Origin: JAAUQA01 sp036351435
Lineage (GTDB): Bacteria; Pseudomonadota; Gammaproteobacteria; Competibacterales; Competibacteraceae
DNA: 34,130 nucleotides
NCBI GenBank assembly: GCA_036351435.1
Contig: JAZBPA010000351.1
Location: 1-34,130 of the forward strand
Direction of reading: 5' to 3'
Shown: in pieces, positions 1 to 7,634 of the stretch
Layout of the letters: each line of letters starts with the position of its first letter
Numbering within the stretch: position 1 is the first letter of the stretch
Notes under the pieces: model-generated
The model's input: the letters and a program-made list of their open reading frames with translations, nothing else
Told to the model about the DNA's origin: nothing
Databases searched by the model: none
Program-made: the position numbers and the translations under genes

Positions 1-2
1 AG

Positions 3-1187
3 AGCACCCTGTTAAGCCAGCGCATCGAAAAACTGGCGGCTGAATACCAAAGCCACAGCGTGGGTGTTTGGCCCATGACCGAGATCCATGCCCCCGGGCT
101 GCTCCATTTTCTTGCTCATCGGCTGCAAGAAAGCAAAGGTATTCATCTGGCCGTGGTCGGTGAAGCCCATTGGCTGCATGGCAACAGTTACTCCCTGTCG
201 CTGGTGTTGTCCTATTTCATCGAACATATCGCAGCCCGGGAAAACATCCGCAACTTCGAAGTCGAAGCCGTGCAGGGGCGCAGCCGGATGTACCTGGAGT
301 TACGCTGGCAAGGTCACCCGCTACCCGGCGAAACCTTGAACACCTGGCTGGAAACGCCGTTGACTGCCTTGCTGGGTGCCACCCTTGGCGAGGTACTGGA
401 ACGCCATAGCAGTGAGCCCTGGAGTCAGGCCAGGGACAACAGCGCGGCGGTACTACGCATTCCTCTGCAGCCTCCCGCCGAGCCGCGGACCTCAGCCGAG
501 GAAAGCGCGCCACCCCCCCGTCCCGAATTCTACGATTTTGATCTAATGTATGCCCATAGCTTCACCGGTGCGCTGGAGGACAGGCCCCTCAGGGATCTTA
601 CCTACGTGGTTTTCGACACCGAGACCACCGGCCTGAAACCCACCGGAGGCGATGAAATCATCCAGATCGCCGCCGTCCGGGTCACCAAGGGACGGGTACT
701 GAGCGGTGAAACCTTCGACAGCCTGGTCAATCCCGGTCGCAGCATTCCCAAGGACTCGATTCGTTTTCATGGCATCACAGACGCGATGGTGACCGACCAA
801 CCCCCGATTACCCAGGTGCTGCCCCAGTTTCATACCTTTGCCGGGGATGCGGTTCTGGTGGCTCACAATGCTGCCTTCGACATGAAGTTTCTCAAACTCA
901 AGGAAGCCCAGTGCGGTATCCAGTTCCAGAATCCCGTAATCGACAGCCTGCTACTTTCCCTGCTGATCGAAGGCGAAGCGGAGGATCATAGTCTCGACGG
1001 AATCTGCGAGCGTCTGAACATCACCCTGGAACACCGCCACAGCGCCCTGGGGGATGCCATTGCAACGGCCCATGTGCTGGTGAATCTACTTGATCGCCTG
1101 GAAGCCATAGGTATTCAGTCCTTTGGGGAGGCTATGCGCGTTTCCAGCATGGAGGCTAAACTACGCTTTCGCGCCACTCGGTTCTAG
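3..1187 (+). CDS. DnaQ-like 3'-5' exonuclease domain protein, 5'-truncated
   Basis: The reading frame is open to the left edge, so the true start lies outside the window; the internal GTG at position 60 is not needed. The C-terminal half is a DEDDh exonuclease: ExoI motif FDTETTG (codons near 616-636), ExoII motif AHNAAFD, and ExoIII with HRHSALGDA, giving the D-E-D-H-D metal-binding and catalytic residues. Such domains remove nucleotides from 3' ends. The preceding ~170 residues are not exonuclease. They loosely resemble a degenerate histidine-kinase ATPase fold, as in long membrane-anchored exonuclease proteins found in Pseudomonas-type genomes beside DUF294/CBS and symporter genes; that comparison is from memory. 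The gene converges on the response regulator with 49 bases between them. The exonuclease call is firm; the substrate and N-terminal role are unknown. Confidence 0.85.
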   Translation, partial: STLLSQRIEKLAAEYQSHSVGVWPMTEIHAPGLLHFLAHRLQESKGIHLAVVGEAHWLHGNSYSLSLVLSYFIEHIAARENIRNFEVEAVQGRSRMYLELRWQGHPLPGETLNTWLETPLTALLGATLGEVLERHSSEPWSQARDNSAAVLRIPLQPPAEPRTSAEESAPPPRPEFYDFDLMYAHSFTGALEDRPLRDLTYVVFDTETTGLKPTGGDEIIQIAAVRVTKGRVLSGETFDSLVNPGRSIPKDSIRFHGITDAMVTDQPPITQVLPQFHTFAGDAVLVAHNAAFDMKFLKLKEAQCGIQFQNPVIDSLLLSLLIEGEAEDHSLDGICERLNITLEHRHSALGDAIATAHVLVNLLDRLEAIGIQSFGEAMRVSSMEAKLRFRATRF

Positions 1188-1236
1188 TCAGAGAGAACTT
1201 GTTACTGACAAGTCGTTACGAATCCACCCCTGGTAG

Positions 1237-2616
1237 TTAATGCTTCCGAGGTTTAGGGATACCTAAACGCTGGCGCTTCTCCCACAGCGATTTGCGGCTA
1301 ATGCCCAACCGGCGTGCCATTTCGGTTTCGGTAATATGATGTTGATTGCTCAGCACGAAGTGGCGGAAATAATCATCGAGTGACATATCGGCGCTTTTGG
1401 AAACATTGGCATACACTGAGGATGGCGTAGGCAATGGGTGATCACTCATTCTAACCGACGAGGTCACTTCCAACGACTCGGCGGAAATGACCTGATCCTC
1501 GTTGAGAATGACAGCACGCTCCAAAGTATTTTCCAGCTCTCTGACATTCCCCGGCCAATGGTAGGCTCGGATATGCGCCAGCGCTTCATCGGTTAATCTC
1601 AATAAGGGCCTTCCGAGCCGTTTACAGGTCTTTTCCAAGAGAAACCTGGCCAAAAGAACCACATCGGCGTCTCGCTCCCGTAGGGGTGGAAGATATATTT
1701 CCATGACCCGCAACCGATAATAAAGATCGTCACGGAACAATCCTGCCGACACCTGTTGTTGCAGATCCTGATGAGTCGCCGCGATAAGCCGAATATCAAT
1801 GCGCGAAACCTGAGCTGACCCTACTCGGCGTATTTCTCCGCCTTGTAGCAGCCTTAATAAGCGGGCTTGCGCGGCCAGCGGTAACTCGCCAATTTCATCC
1901 AGAAATAATGTACCTCCGTTCGCAGACTCCGTGAGTCCCCGTCGAGAAGCGCCGAGAGTGTTGGCCGTTCCGCGCTCATGACCGAATAACTCGGATTCGA
2001 TGAGCCCCTCAGGGATAGCCGCACAGTTGACTGCGATTAAAGGCATAGCATTGCGTTTGCTGTGCTGGTGCAGTGCACGTGCCACCAATTCTTTGCCGGT
2101 ACCGGATTCACCCAGAATTAACACAGTGGAGTCGGTCGGGGCGATTTTTTGCATGTGTTTGAAAATCCGCCGCATGCTGGCACATTCGCCGATTATACCC
2201 GCAGGGGGCTTATCGGATAACTGCGGTTGAGCCGGTGGGTCTTGAGTGTGCTGACGGTGTTTTGCCAGTATATGGCGTACGGTACTCAGCAGTTCGTTGT
2301 GGTTAAACGGTTTGGGAATGTAATCAACAGCCCCTTGACGCATAGCGTCGACGGCAGAGCGAACGCTGGCATAACTGGTCATGATCAATACCGGTACGCC
2401 GTCGCAACGTTGGATAACATCAGTGCCGGGCGGACCGGGTAGGCGCAGGTCGCTGACAATCAAGTCAAAGGTGTTCAAGTCGTATTGCCGCTCGGCGTTG
2501 GGCACAGAATCGGCTTCCGCTACCTGAAAGCCGTTACGTTCCAAAAACCGCCCGAGCGCTGAACGGATGACCCGTTCGTCTTCAATGATCAGAATGTAGG
2601 GCATACGCTTTTTCAT
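1237..2616 (-). CDS. NtrC-family response regulator lacking a GAFTGA motif
   Basis: The 459-residue protein has three parts. The receiver domain (residues ~6-120) has acidic pocket E12/D13, phospho-acceptor D56 in IVSDLRLPG and K102. The AAA+ domain (~140-370) has Walker A GESGTGKE at 169-176, Walker B with D240/E241, and WPGNVRELE near its end. A Fis-type helix-turn-helix ends the protein (ARRLGISRKSLWEKRQRLG). The loop that normally reads GAFTGA after FGHE is instead RGTANTLGA (residues 215-223). That loop contacts sigma-54, so conventional sigma-54 activation is doubtful. The ATG has a GGAGG ribosome site (AGGCAACGGCT lies between). It follows the sensor kinase gene on the same strand by 45 bases and is presumably its partner. 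Confidence 0.9.
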   Translation of the reverse strand: MKKRMPYILIIEDERVIRSALGRFLERNGFQVAEADSVPNAERQYDLNTFDLIVSDLRLPGPPGTDVIQRCDGVPVLIMTSYASVRSAVDAMRQGAVDYIPKPFNHNELLSTVRHILAKHRQHTQDPPAQPQLSDKPPAGIIGECASMRRIFKHMQKIAPTDSTVLILGESGTGKELVARALHQHSKRNAMPLIAVNCAAIPEGLIESELFGHERGTANTLGASRRGLTESANGGTLFLDEIGELPLAAQARLLRLLQGGEIRRVGSAQVSRIDIRLIAATHQDLQQQVSAGLFRDDLYYRLRVMEIYLPPLRERDADVVLLARFLLEKTCKRLGRPLLRLTDEALAHIRAYHWPGNVRELENTLERAVILNEDQVISAESLEVTSSVRMSDHPLPTPSSVYANVSKSADMSLDDYFRHFVLSNQHHITETEMARRLGISRKSLWEKRQRLGIPKPRKH

Positions 2617-2661
2617 TAGCCGTTGCCTCCAGGGGGAGAAAAGCTTTGCGTCTGAGAACTC

Positions 2662-5637
2662 CTAAGTCGCAAACGGCGTTTCCCCGTGCGCCGATTGTCG
2701 GAGCGGCAAACAGACCATGACCTGAGTACCAACCCCTGGTTGACTGTTGATCTTGATGCTCCCACCATGATTGTGGACGATGTTGTAGACAACCGACAAC
2801 CCTAGCCCCGTTCCCTTGCCAGGGTCTTTAGTGGTGAAGAACGGCTCGAAGACCCGTTCTTGCCATTCCCGGGGGATGCCTATGCCTTGATCGCTGACAG
2901 TGACCTCAACTTCTTCTGTGGTAACTGCTGCGCTCACTTGGACACGACCATCAGCCGGAGAAGCATCTAGCGCGTTGTTAAACAGATTGACGAATACCTG
3001 CTGCAAGCGTTGCGGGTCGCCTTCCACCAGTATTTCTTCGTCACAGAGTTCAACGTAGTCAAAAAACTCCGCTTTGTGACTCAAGGTGACCAAATGCTGA
3101 GCCGCTGCGATACAAGCGCTTAACTTAAATCGACTGTAACGTTGCCCTTCGGGTGGACCGCTGTGACTGAAGGTAATGAGTGTTTGCTGAATAGCGCTGA
3201 TCCGCTGAGTCTGCTGCAATATGTCATCCAAACTTTCCGCAATGACTTGAGGGTTGGTTTCGTCTTGTAGGTTTTGCGCTAAGCAAGCGATGCCGGTTAC
3301 CGGATTGCCGATTTCATGGGCAACACCAGCCGCTAATCGGCCGATGGAAGCTAACCGTTCGCTGTGCACCAATTCGGCTTCCAAGGTTTGTAATTCGGTT
3401 AGATCTTCGATAAGCACGACCACGCCATCCCAGACATACCCCTGTTCGGCCACTTGAAAAGATAACGAGGTGCTGATCGGGGCCTTGTGCAGATTGAACC
3501 AGCAAGCCCGGCTATTAAAGGTGATCCGGGTTTTGTAAATATGATTCCCCTGTAATAACAGAAACTCTGCCAACAGCGACGCCCAGGGTGCCGGCAGTTC
3601 TTGGACCCGGCAACCGACAGCCATCGGCGCGCTGATACCGGACAATCGTTCCATGGCTTGATTCCAAGTTAAGATTTCCTGCTCAGTGGACATAGAGCAT
3701 GCCCCCAGCGGTAAATCCATCAGAATTTGGCGATGGTAACGGCGTAACTCGTCCAATTCACGGGCCAACCCATCCAATTGACTGCGGGAACGTTCCAACT
3801 GCTCTTCGACAAAATGGATGTGATCGGCCAGCACAGTGCGGGTATCCTCATCAATCTGCAGCCGCGAATCCACAATCATGCGCGCCAGCATCGGTCCTAT
3901 CATTCCTGACAGATTGCGTTCAATGCGATCCCGTAGCCGTTGCAACTGGCGGGGATTACGTTCAGCAGGATCCATGTTTAAGTCTTTCAACGCTTTGGCG
4001 ACTTCTTGAGAAGCGGTCGAGGTACCGATAATACGCCCCAGTTGCTCGCTGAACTGTTGCGGTGAAGCCGCATTGATCGGGCCCTTACGGGTGGGATAAA
4101 AAACCTGGTCTCGAAAGCAAGCGGCAACCGCGCGTCGCTCACCGGGATCATGGCGGGTGATCAGCGATACCGCGACGAACAACAAAGCATTTAACGACAA
4201 AGACCAAAACGTAGAGAACTCCCATACATCCTGATTCGTCGCACTCAGGAACTCCTGAAAATTGAATTCACTTTGCAGGATATGGGCTTGTTGCAGCAAG
4301 GGCATCAACAATGTGGCGTACCAAACCAAGGCACCCGCCAGCAACCCGAGCAGAAAACCGGGGCGGGTCGCGCGGCGCCAAAACAACACCCCAATCAGGC
4401 CGGGCAGGAATTGCACAACAGCCACGAAAGAAATCAACACCAGTTCCGTCAGGCTGGCATGTTGCTCCAACAGTAGATGCAACCCATAACTCGCTATGAT
4501 GATTAGGCCGATCAGCATCCGACGCCCCCATAATAGCCAGCGGTACATATCCACCGCCGGGTCTGGATAGCTGGCCGGCAACAGGACGTGATTGAGCATC
4601 ATCTGGGCCAGAGCCAGGGTGGTGACAATCACCATGGCGCTAGCCGCAGAAATACCCCCTAGAAAGGCCAGCATGGCAAGAGCGGGACGCCGCTCATGCA
4701 GAGGAATACTCAGAATGTAATAATCGGTATTAGCGTCCGGGATCAGCTGGTGACCTGCCCAAAATATCGGTGGAATAGCTAAGCTGAATAACAACAGGAA
4801 TAGCGGAAAACCCCAACCGGCCAATGCCAGGGAATGCTCATCGAAGTTTTCGACAAACCCCATGTGAAATTGTCCGGGTAGCAGAAAAGCAGCGGCAAAC
4901 GCCAATAGCAGCAACGTTAACCAGGGTCCCTCCTGCACTGGCGAATAAAGCGCCTGTAGCATGTCGGGGGAAGTGTGTAACCAATCATTGAGTCCCGCGG
5001 GTCCACCGAAAACCTCGAAAACGGCGAATAATGCTATGATCAAGATCGCAGCCAGCTTGACGACTGACTCAAACGCAATGCTAACGACCAAACCTTCGTG
5101 CTTTTGTCGGGGAGAGATATGGCGTGCGCCAAACAAGACAGCAAACACCACCAACGCGATACAGAAGATTAATCCCACTTGCTGCGGCGCTTTGTCTTGC
5201 GTGAGGACATTAATAGATTCGCTGACAGCGCGGATCTGCAACGCAATGTACGGCAATGCGCCTAACAACGTGAACAGGGAAACCAGGACACCTGCCAACT
5301 GGCTACTGTACCGAAAAGCAAACAAGTCGGCTAAAGAGGTCAGTTGATAATCTCGAATCAACCTTAATAAAGGCGCCAACAACAGCGGTGTCAGAATAAA
5401 CGCCAAAGTAGGACCGATGTAAACGGTGAGGAACACAAAACCCTGCGTTGCGGCGAAACTTAGGCTGCCGTAATAACTCCAAGCGGTTGCGTAAACGCCT
5501 AAAGACAGCACATACATTAGCCGATGGCGAACAATGCGCTCCGGGATCCAACCCCGTTCCGTGGCGTAGGCGATGGCAAACAATACAAACAAATAAAGTA
5601 AAGCCCCACCAAGCAAAGTGCTGAGGTTAAAAGTCAT
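2662..5637 (-). CDS. Sodium:solute symporter-type sensor histidine kinase (CbrA/CrbS-like)
   Basis: The 991-residue membrane kinase starts with about 500 residues of hydrophobic helices matching the SSS (sodium:solute symporter) fold, with roughly 13 membrane segments. A cytoplasmic linker (~505-640, ending in a charged coiled coil and perhaps containing a STAC-type domain) leads to a PAS domain (~640-745). The HisKA domain has phospho-acceptor H774 in VAHEIGNP. The HATPase domain has N box NLFNNALDAS, G1 DQGIGIP, F box FEPFFTTK and G2 GTGLGL. All kinase boxes look intact and no receiver domain is fused. Relatives (CbrA, CrbS) sense or respond to carbon and amino-acid supply and can control acs. 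It is first in a two-gene unit with the response regulator and is divergent from the metalloprotease operon. Confidence 0.93.
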   Translation of the reverse strand: MTFNLSTLLGGALLYLFVLFAIAYATERGWIPERIVRHRLMYVLSLGVYATAWSYYGSLSFAATQGFVFLTVYIGPTLAFILTPLLLAPLLRLIRDYQLTSLADLFAFRYSSQLAGVLVSLFTLLGALPYIALQIRAVSESINVLTQDKAPQQVGLIFCIALVVFAVLFGARHISPRQKHEGLVVSIAFESVVKLAAILIIALFAVFEVFGGPAGLNDWLHTSPDMLQALYSPVQEGPWLTLLLLAFAAAFLLPGQFHMGFVENFDEHSLALAGWGFPLFLLLFSLAIPPIFWAGHQLIPDANTDYYILSIPLHERRPALAMLAFLGGISAASAMVIVTTLALAQMMLNHVLLPASYPDPAVDMYRWLLWGRRMLIGLIIIASYGLHLLLEQHASLTELVLISFVAVVQFLPGLIGVLFWRRATRPGFLLGLLAGALVWYATLLMPLLQQAHILQSEFNFQEFLSATNQDVWEFSTFWSLSLNALLFVAVSLITRHDPGERRAVAACFRDQVFYPTRKGPINAASPQQFSEQLGRIIGTSTASQEVAKALKDLNMDPAERNPRQLQRLRDRIERNLSGMIGPMLARMIVDSRLQIDEDTRTVLADHIHFVEEQLERSRSQLDGLARELDELRRYHRQILMDLPLGACSMSTEQEILTWNQAMERLSGISAPMAVGCRVQELPAPWASLLAEFLLLQGNHIYKTRITFNSRACWFNLHKAPISTSLSFQVAEQGYVWDGVVVLIEDLTELQTLEAELVHSERLASIGRLAAGVAHEIGNPVTGIACLAQNLQDETNPQVIAESLDDILQQTQRISAIQQTLITFSHSGPPEGQRYSRFKLSACIAAAQHLVTLSHKAEFFDYVELCDEEILVEGDPQRLQQVFVNLFNNALDASPADGRVQVSAAVTTEEVEVTVSDQGIGIPREWQERVFEPFFTTKDPGKGTGLGLSVVYNIVHNHGGSIKINSQPGVGTQVMVCLPLRQSAHGETPFAT

Positions 5638-5795
5638 CGGGGATTTTTCTCAGTAAACCTCGCTAACTGATTGTTGTCTGGAAAATTTATTATAAGTATA
5701 GCAAGCCTAATCGAGTGCTCGGCCATTAAACTCCGGCTTATCCACAGAACTTACCGTCCAATCAAGCAACCGTTCTAAACGTTCAGGTGAAGGAT
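5638..5795. promoter_or_regulatory. Divergent promoter region with a perfect DnaA-box sequence
   Basis: This 158-base gap separates the kinase gene (leftward) from the small secreted protein gene (rightward), so it must hold promoters for both. An AT-rich core at 5685-5700 contains TATAAT-like hexamers on both strands, but I find no convincing -35 partner. TTATCCACA at 5738-5746 matches the DnaA box consensus exactly. It is a lone copy and could be chance. TTTCTCAGT at 5646-5654 resembles one arm of the inverted repeat upstream of acs. Confidence 0.4.
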
Positions 5796-6431
5796 ATGAA
5801 ACGATTTCGATCGATCAACCCCCCTATCGGCCTATTCATTGCAGTTTCTATGGTATTGGCTGCATCCACACCGGCTCTCGCTTCCAGCGTTCGTCAGGTA
5901 AGCCTTAACGAAATGACTACGGTATGCGAATTCATTTTCGAAGGCCGGGTCATCGGACATCAAGTCAAAACCAACACAGAAGAAGGCGCTATCCGCACAG
6001 TGGTTACCTTTGAAGTATTGGAGATCATCAAAGGCGATGCCGTTGGCGATACTGTGGAATTGCAGTTTTTAGGCGGTACCCACGGTGGTCGCACACTGAA
6101 AGTCACCGATATGCATCTGCCCCAAATTGGCGAAAAAGGAATTTACTTCGTTGAGAGTTTAGAACGGCAATACGTCAATCCCCTCTGTGCCTGGGATCAA
6201 GGCCATTTTGTGATTGAGCGGGAGTTGCAACACGACACGGAGATCGTCAAAACACGAACCCGTCAAATGATTTACGGTGTCGATACCAACCGTTCTACTC
6301 AAGTCCGGGGATTAAATCGAGGTGTGGCATCTGGGGTGCGATTGAGTCCACAGATAACCACTGAGAAACCGTTAGGTGTTGAAGATTTCAAACAACAATT
6401 GCGTACTTTGTTAGTGGGGTCACAGGAATGA
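5796..6431 (+). CDS. Secreted protein with possible NTR/TIMP-like fold, coupled to matrixin
   Basis: I do not recognise a named family with certainty. The ATG at 5796 is preferred over the in-frame GTG at 5787 because AGGTGAAGG sits just upstream; this gives 211 residues. The N-terminus is a signal peptide: basic MKRFR, a hydrophobic stretch, then a likely cut after PALA. The mature region follows a pattern of beta strands: FEGRVIG, a charged loop, TVVTFEVLEIIKGD, VGDTVELQF, then G-rich strands, KGIYFVES and a late Cys-Ala-Trp. This resembles the NTR OB-fold of tissue inhibitors of metalloproteinases, though the N-terminal zinc-chelating Cys of TIMPs is absent. The stop overlaps the matrixin start (ATGA), so the two proteins are co-made and both exported. 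Possible roles are inhibitor, chaperone or partner of the protease. Confidence 0.75.
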   Translation: MKRFRSINPPIGLFIAVSMVLAASTPALASSVRQVSLNEMTTVCEFIFEGRVIGHQVKTNTEEGAIRTVVTFEVLEIIKGDAVGDTVELQFLGGTHGGRTLKVTDMHLPQIGEKGIYFVESLERQYVNPLCAWDQGHFVIERELQHDTEIVKTRTRQMIYGVDTNRSTQVRGLNRGVASGVRLSPQITTEKPLGVEDFKQQLRTLLVGSQE

Positions 6432-7573
6432 GCTGTCGTTCTCAAAACTTCATCACATTTGTCTCATTAGTGCTTTTAGCCGGTCCATCCCAGAGTTTTG
6501 AACTTATCGGCAGTCGCTGGCCAACAGCATCAGTAACGATAAACGCAAACATCGCTTCTTTCTTCGGTGAAGTTAGCCCAAGCGGCATTTCCTGGAACCA
6601 GGCTTTTCAAGAAGCCGCAACTTCCTGGAATATACCCACTACATTTAACATTAATGTTGACAATTCGTTTTCGGATCCTTGCGCGGGCATTGATCTTTCA
6701 AATGACCGAGTTACCGGGAATAATCAAAACGGGGTGGATTTTACCAATAACCTCTGTGGCCAACTTTTTGGCTTGGGTACTTTAGCTGTCACCATCACAC
6801 TCTTCGAATTAGACAATAGAACCGAAACAGCAGAAACCGATATGGTTTTCAATAGCAATCAGTCATGGGATGTCTACAATGGCCCTTGGCGTGGCAACAC
6901 TTCCGACTTTCGTCGGGTAGCCGCTCACGAACTAGGCCATGTCATCGGCCTTGACCATGAAGATGATGTGCCGGCACTCATGGCAACCTTTGTAGCAGTC
7001 GGTAGCGCTATTGAAACGCCCCAGGCCGATGATATTAATGGAGTTAATGTATTGTATGGTGGCGACACATTGGCGCCCATCGTTTTGCAATTGGAAGAAC
7101 CGATTGCCGGTGAAGTAGCAACCGGAGTTGCCAATCTCCGTGGTTGGGTTGTTACGCTTGCTGGGATCAACCGAGTTGAACTGCTAGTTGATGGTATTTC
7201 CCAAGGAAACGTCCCGGTGGGCGGAAGGCGGGTCGATGTAGCGGATAATTTCCCCGCTTATCCCGACGCGATCAACTCCGGTTTTTCAATGGCATTTAAT
7301 TACAACGAACTCAACGCAGGCACCCACACCGTGGTGGTGCGGGCTTTCGATAATAGTGGTAATTCGTCAGCTCAAACAGCGACATTTACTGTCGAAAGCT
7401 TTGCTAACCCCTTCATCTCCGACCCATCCAGGGTTAACCTTTCTGGGGCCGAGGTCACTAATAACGATTCAGATATTTTCATCTCTGATCTAGAAGCCGA
7501 TGGGCAGATCTTCGATGTGATACTACGCTGGAAACCGGCTACTCAGAACTATGGAATAATACAAATTCAGTGA
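6428..7573 (+). CDS. Secreted matrixin-like zinc metalloprotease with C-terminal Ig-like domain
   Basis: The 381-residue product has a hydrophobic N-terminal export signal (~8-23). The catalytic domain carries the metzincin zinc site HELGHVIGLDH at residues 167-177 (three His ligands and catalytic E168), followed by ALMAT at 183-187 as the Met-turn. This is the matrixin/MMP arrangement. Residues ~215-325 form an Ig-like beta domain (GWVVTLAGINRVELLVDG, later GTHTVVVRAFDNSGN), typical of surface or substrate attachment. There is no obvious Cys-switch propeptide before the catalytic domain, so latency may depend on something else, possibly the coupled upstream protein. It likely degrades extracellular protein. 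Confidence 0.88.
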   Translation: MSCRSQNFITFVSLVLLAGPSQSFELIGSRWPTASVTINANIASFFGEVSPSGISWNQAFQEAATSWNIPTTFNINVDNSFSDPCAGIDLSNDRVTGNNQNGVDFTNNLCGQLFGLGTLAVTITLFELDNRTETAETDMVFNSNQSWDVYNGPWRGNTSDFRRVAAHELGHVIGLDHEDDVPALMATFVAVGSAIETPQADDINGVNVLYGGDTLAPIVLQLEEPIAGEVATGVANLRGWVVTLAGINRVELLVDGISQGNVPVGGRRVDVADNFPAYPDAINSGFSMAFNYNELNAGTHTVVVRAFDNSGNSSAQTATFTVESFANPFISDPSRVNLSGAEVTNNDSDIFISDLEADGQIFDVILRWKPATQNYGIIQIQ

Positions 7574-7634
7574 CTGATTACGCGCCCTTAATCCTTCACT
7601 CCCGTGCCCTGCTGTGCTTACCGGAGAACCAGCG

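Noticed and set aside
1197..1213. ACTTGT-TACTG-ACAAGT hairpin between the convergent exonuclease and regulator genes
   Set aside because: Only a 6-bp AT-rich stem without a T tract; too weak to call a terminator.
5687..5700. TATAAT-like hexamers for a firm promoter call
   Set aside because: AT-rich overlap on both strands without -35 partners at proper spacing; reported only as a divergent region.
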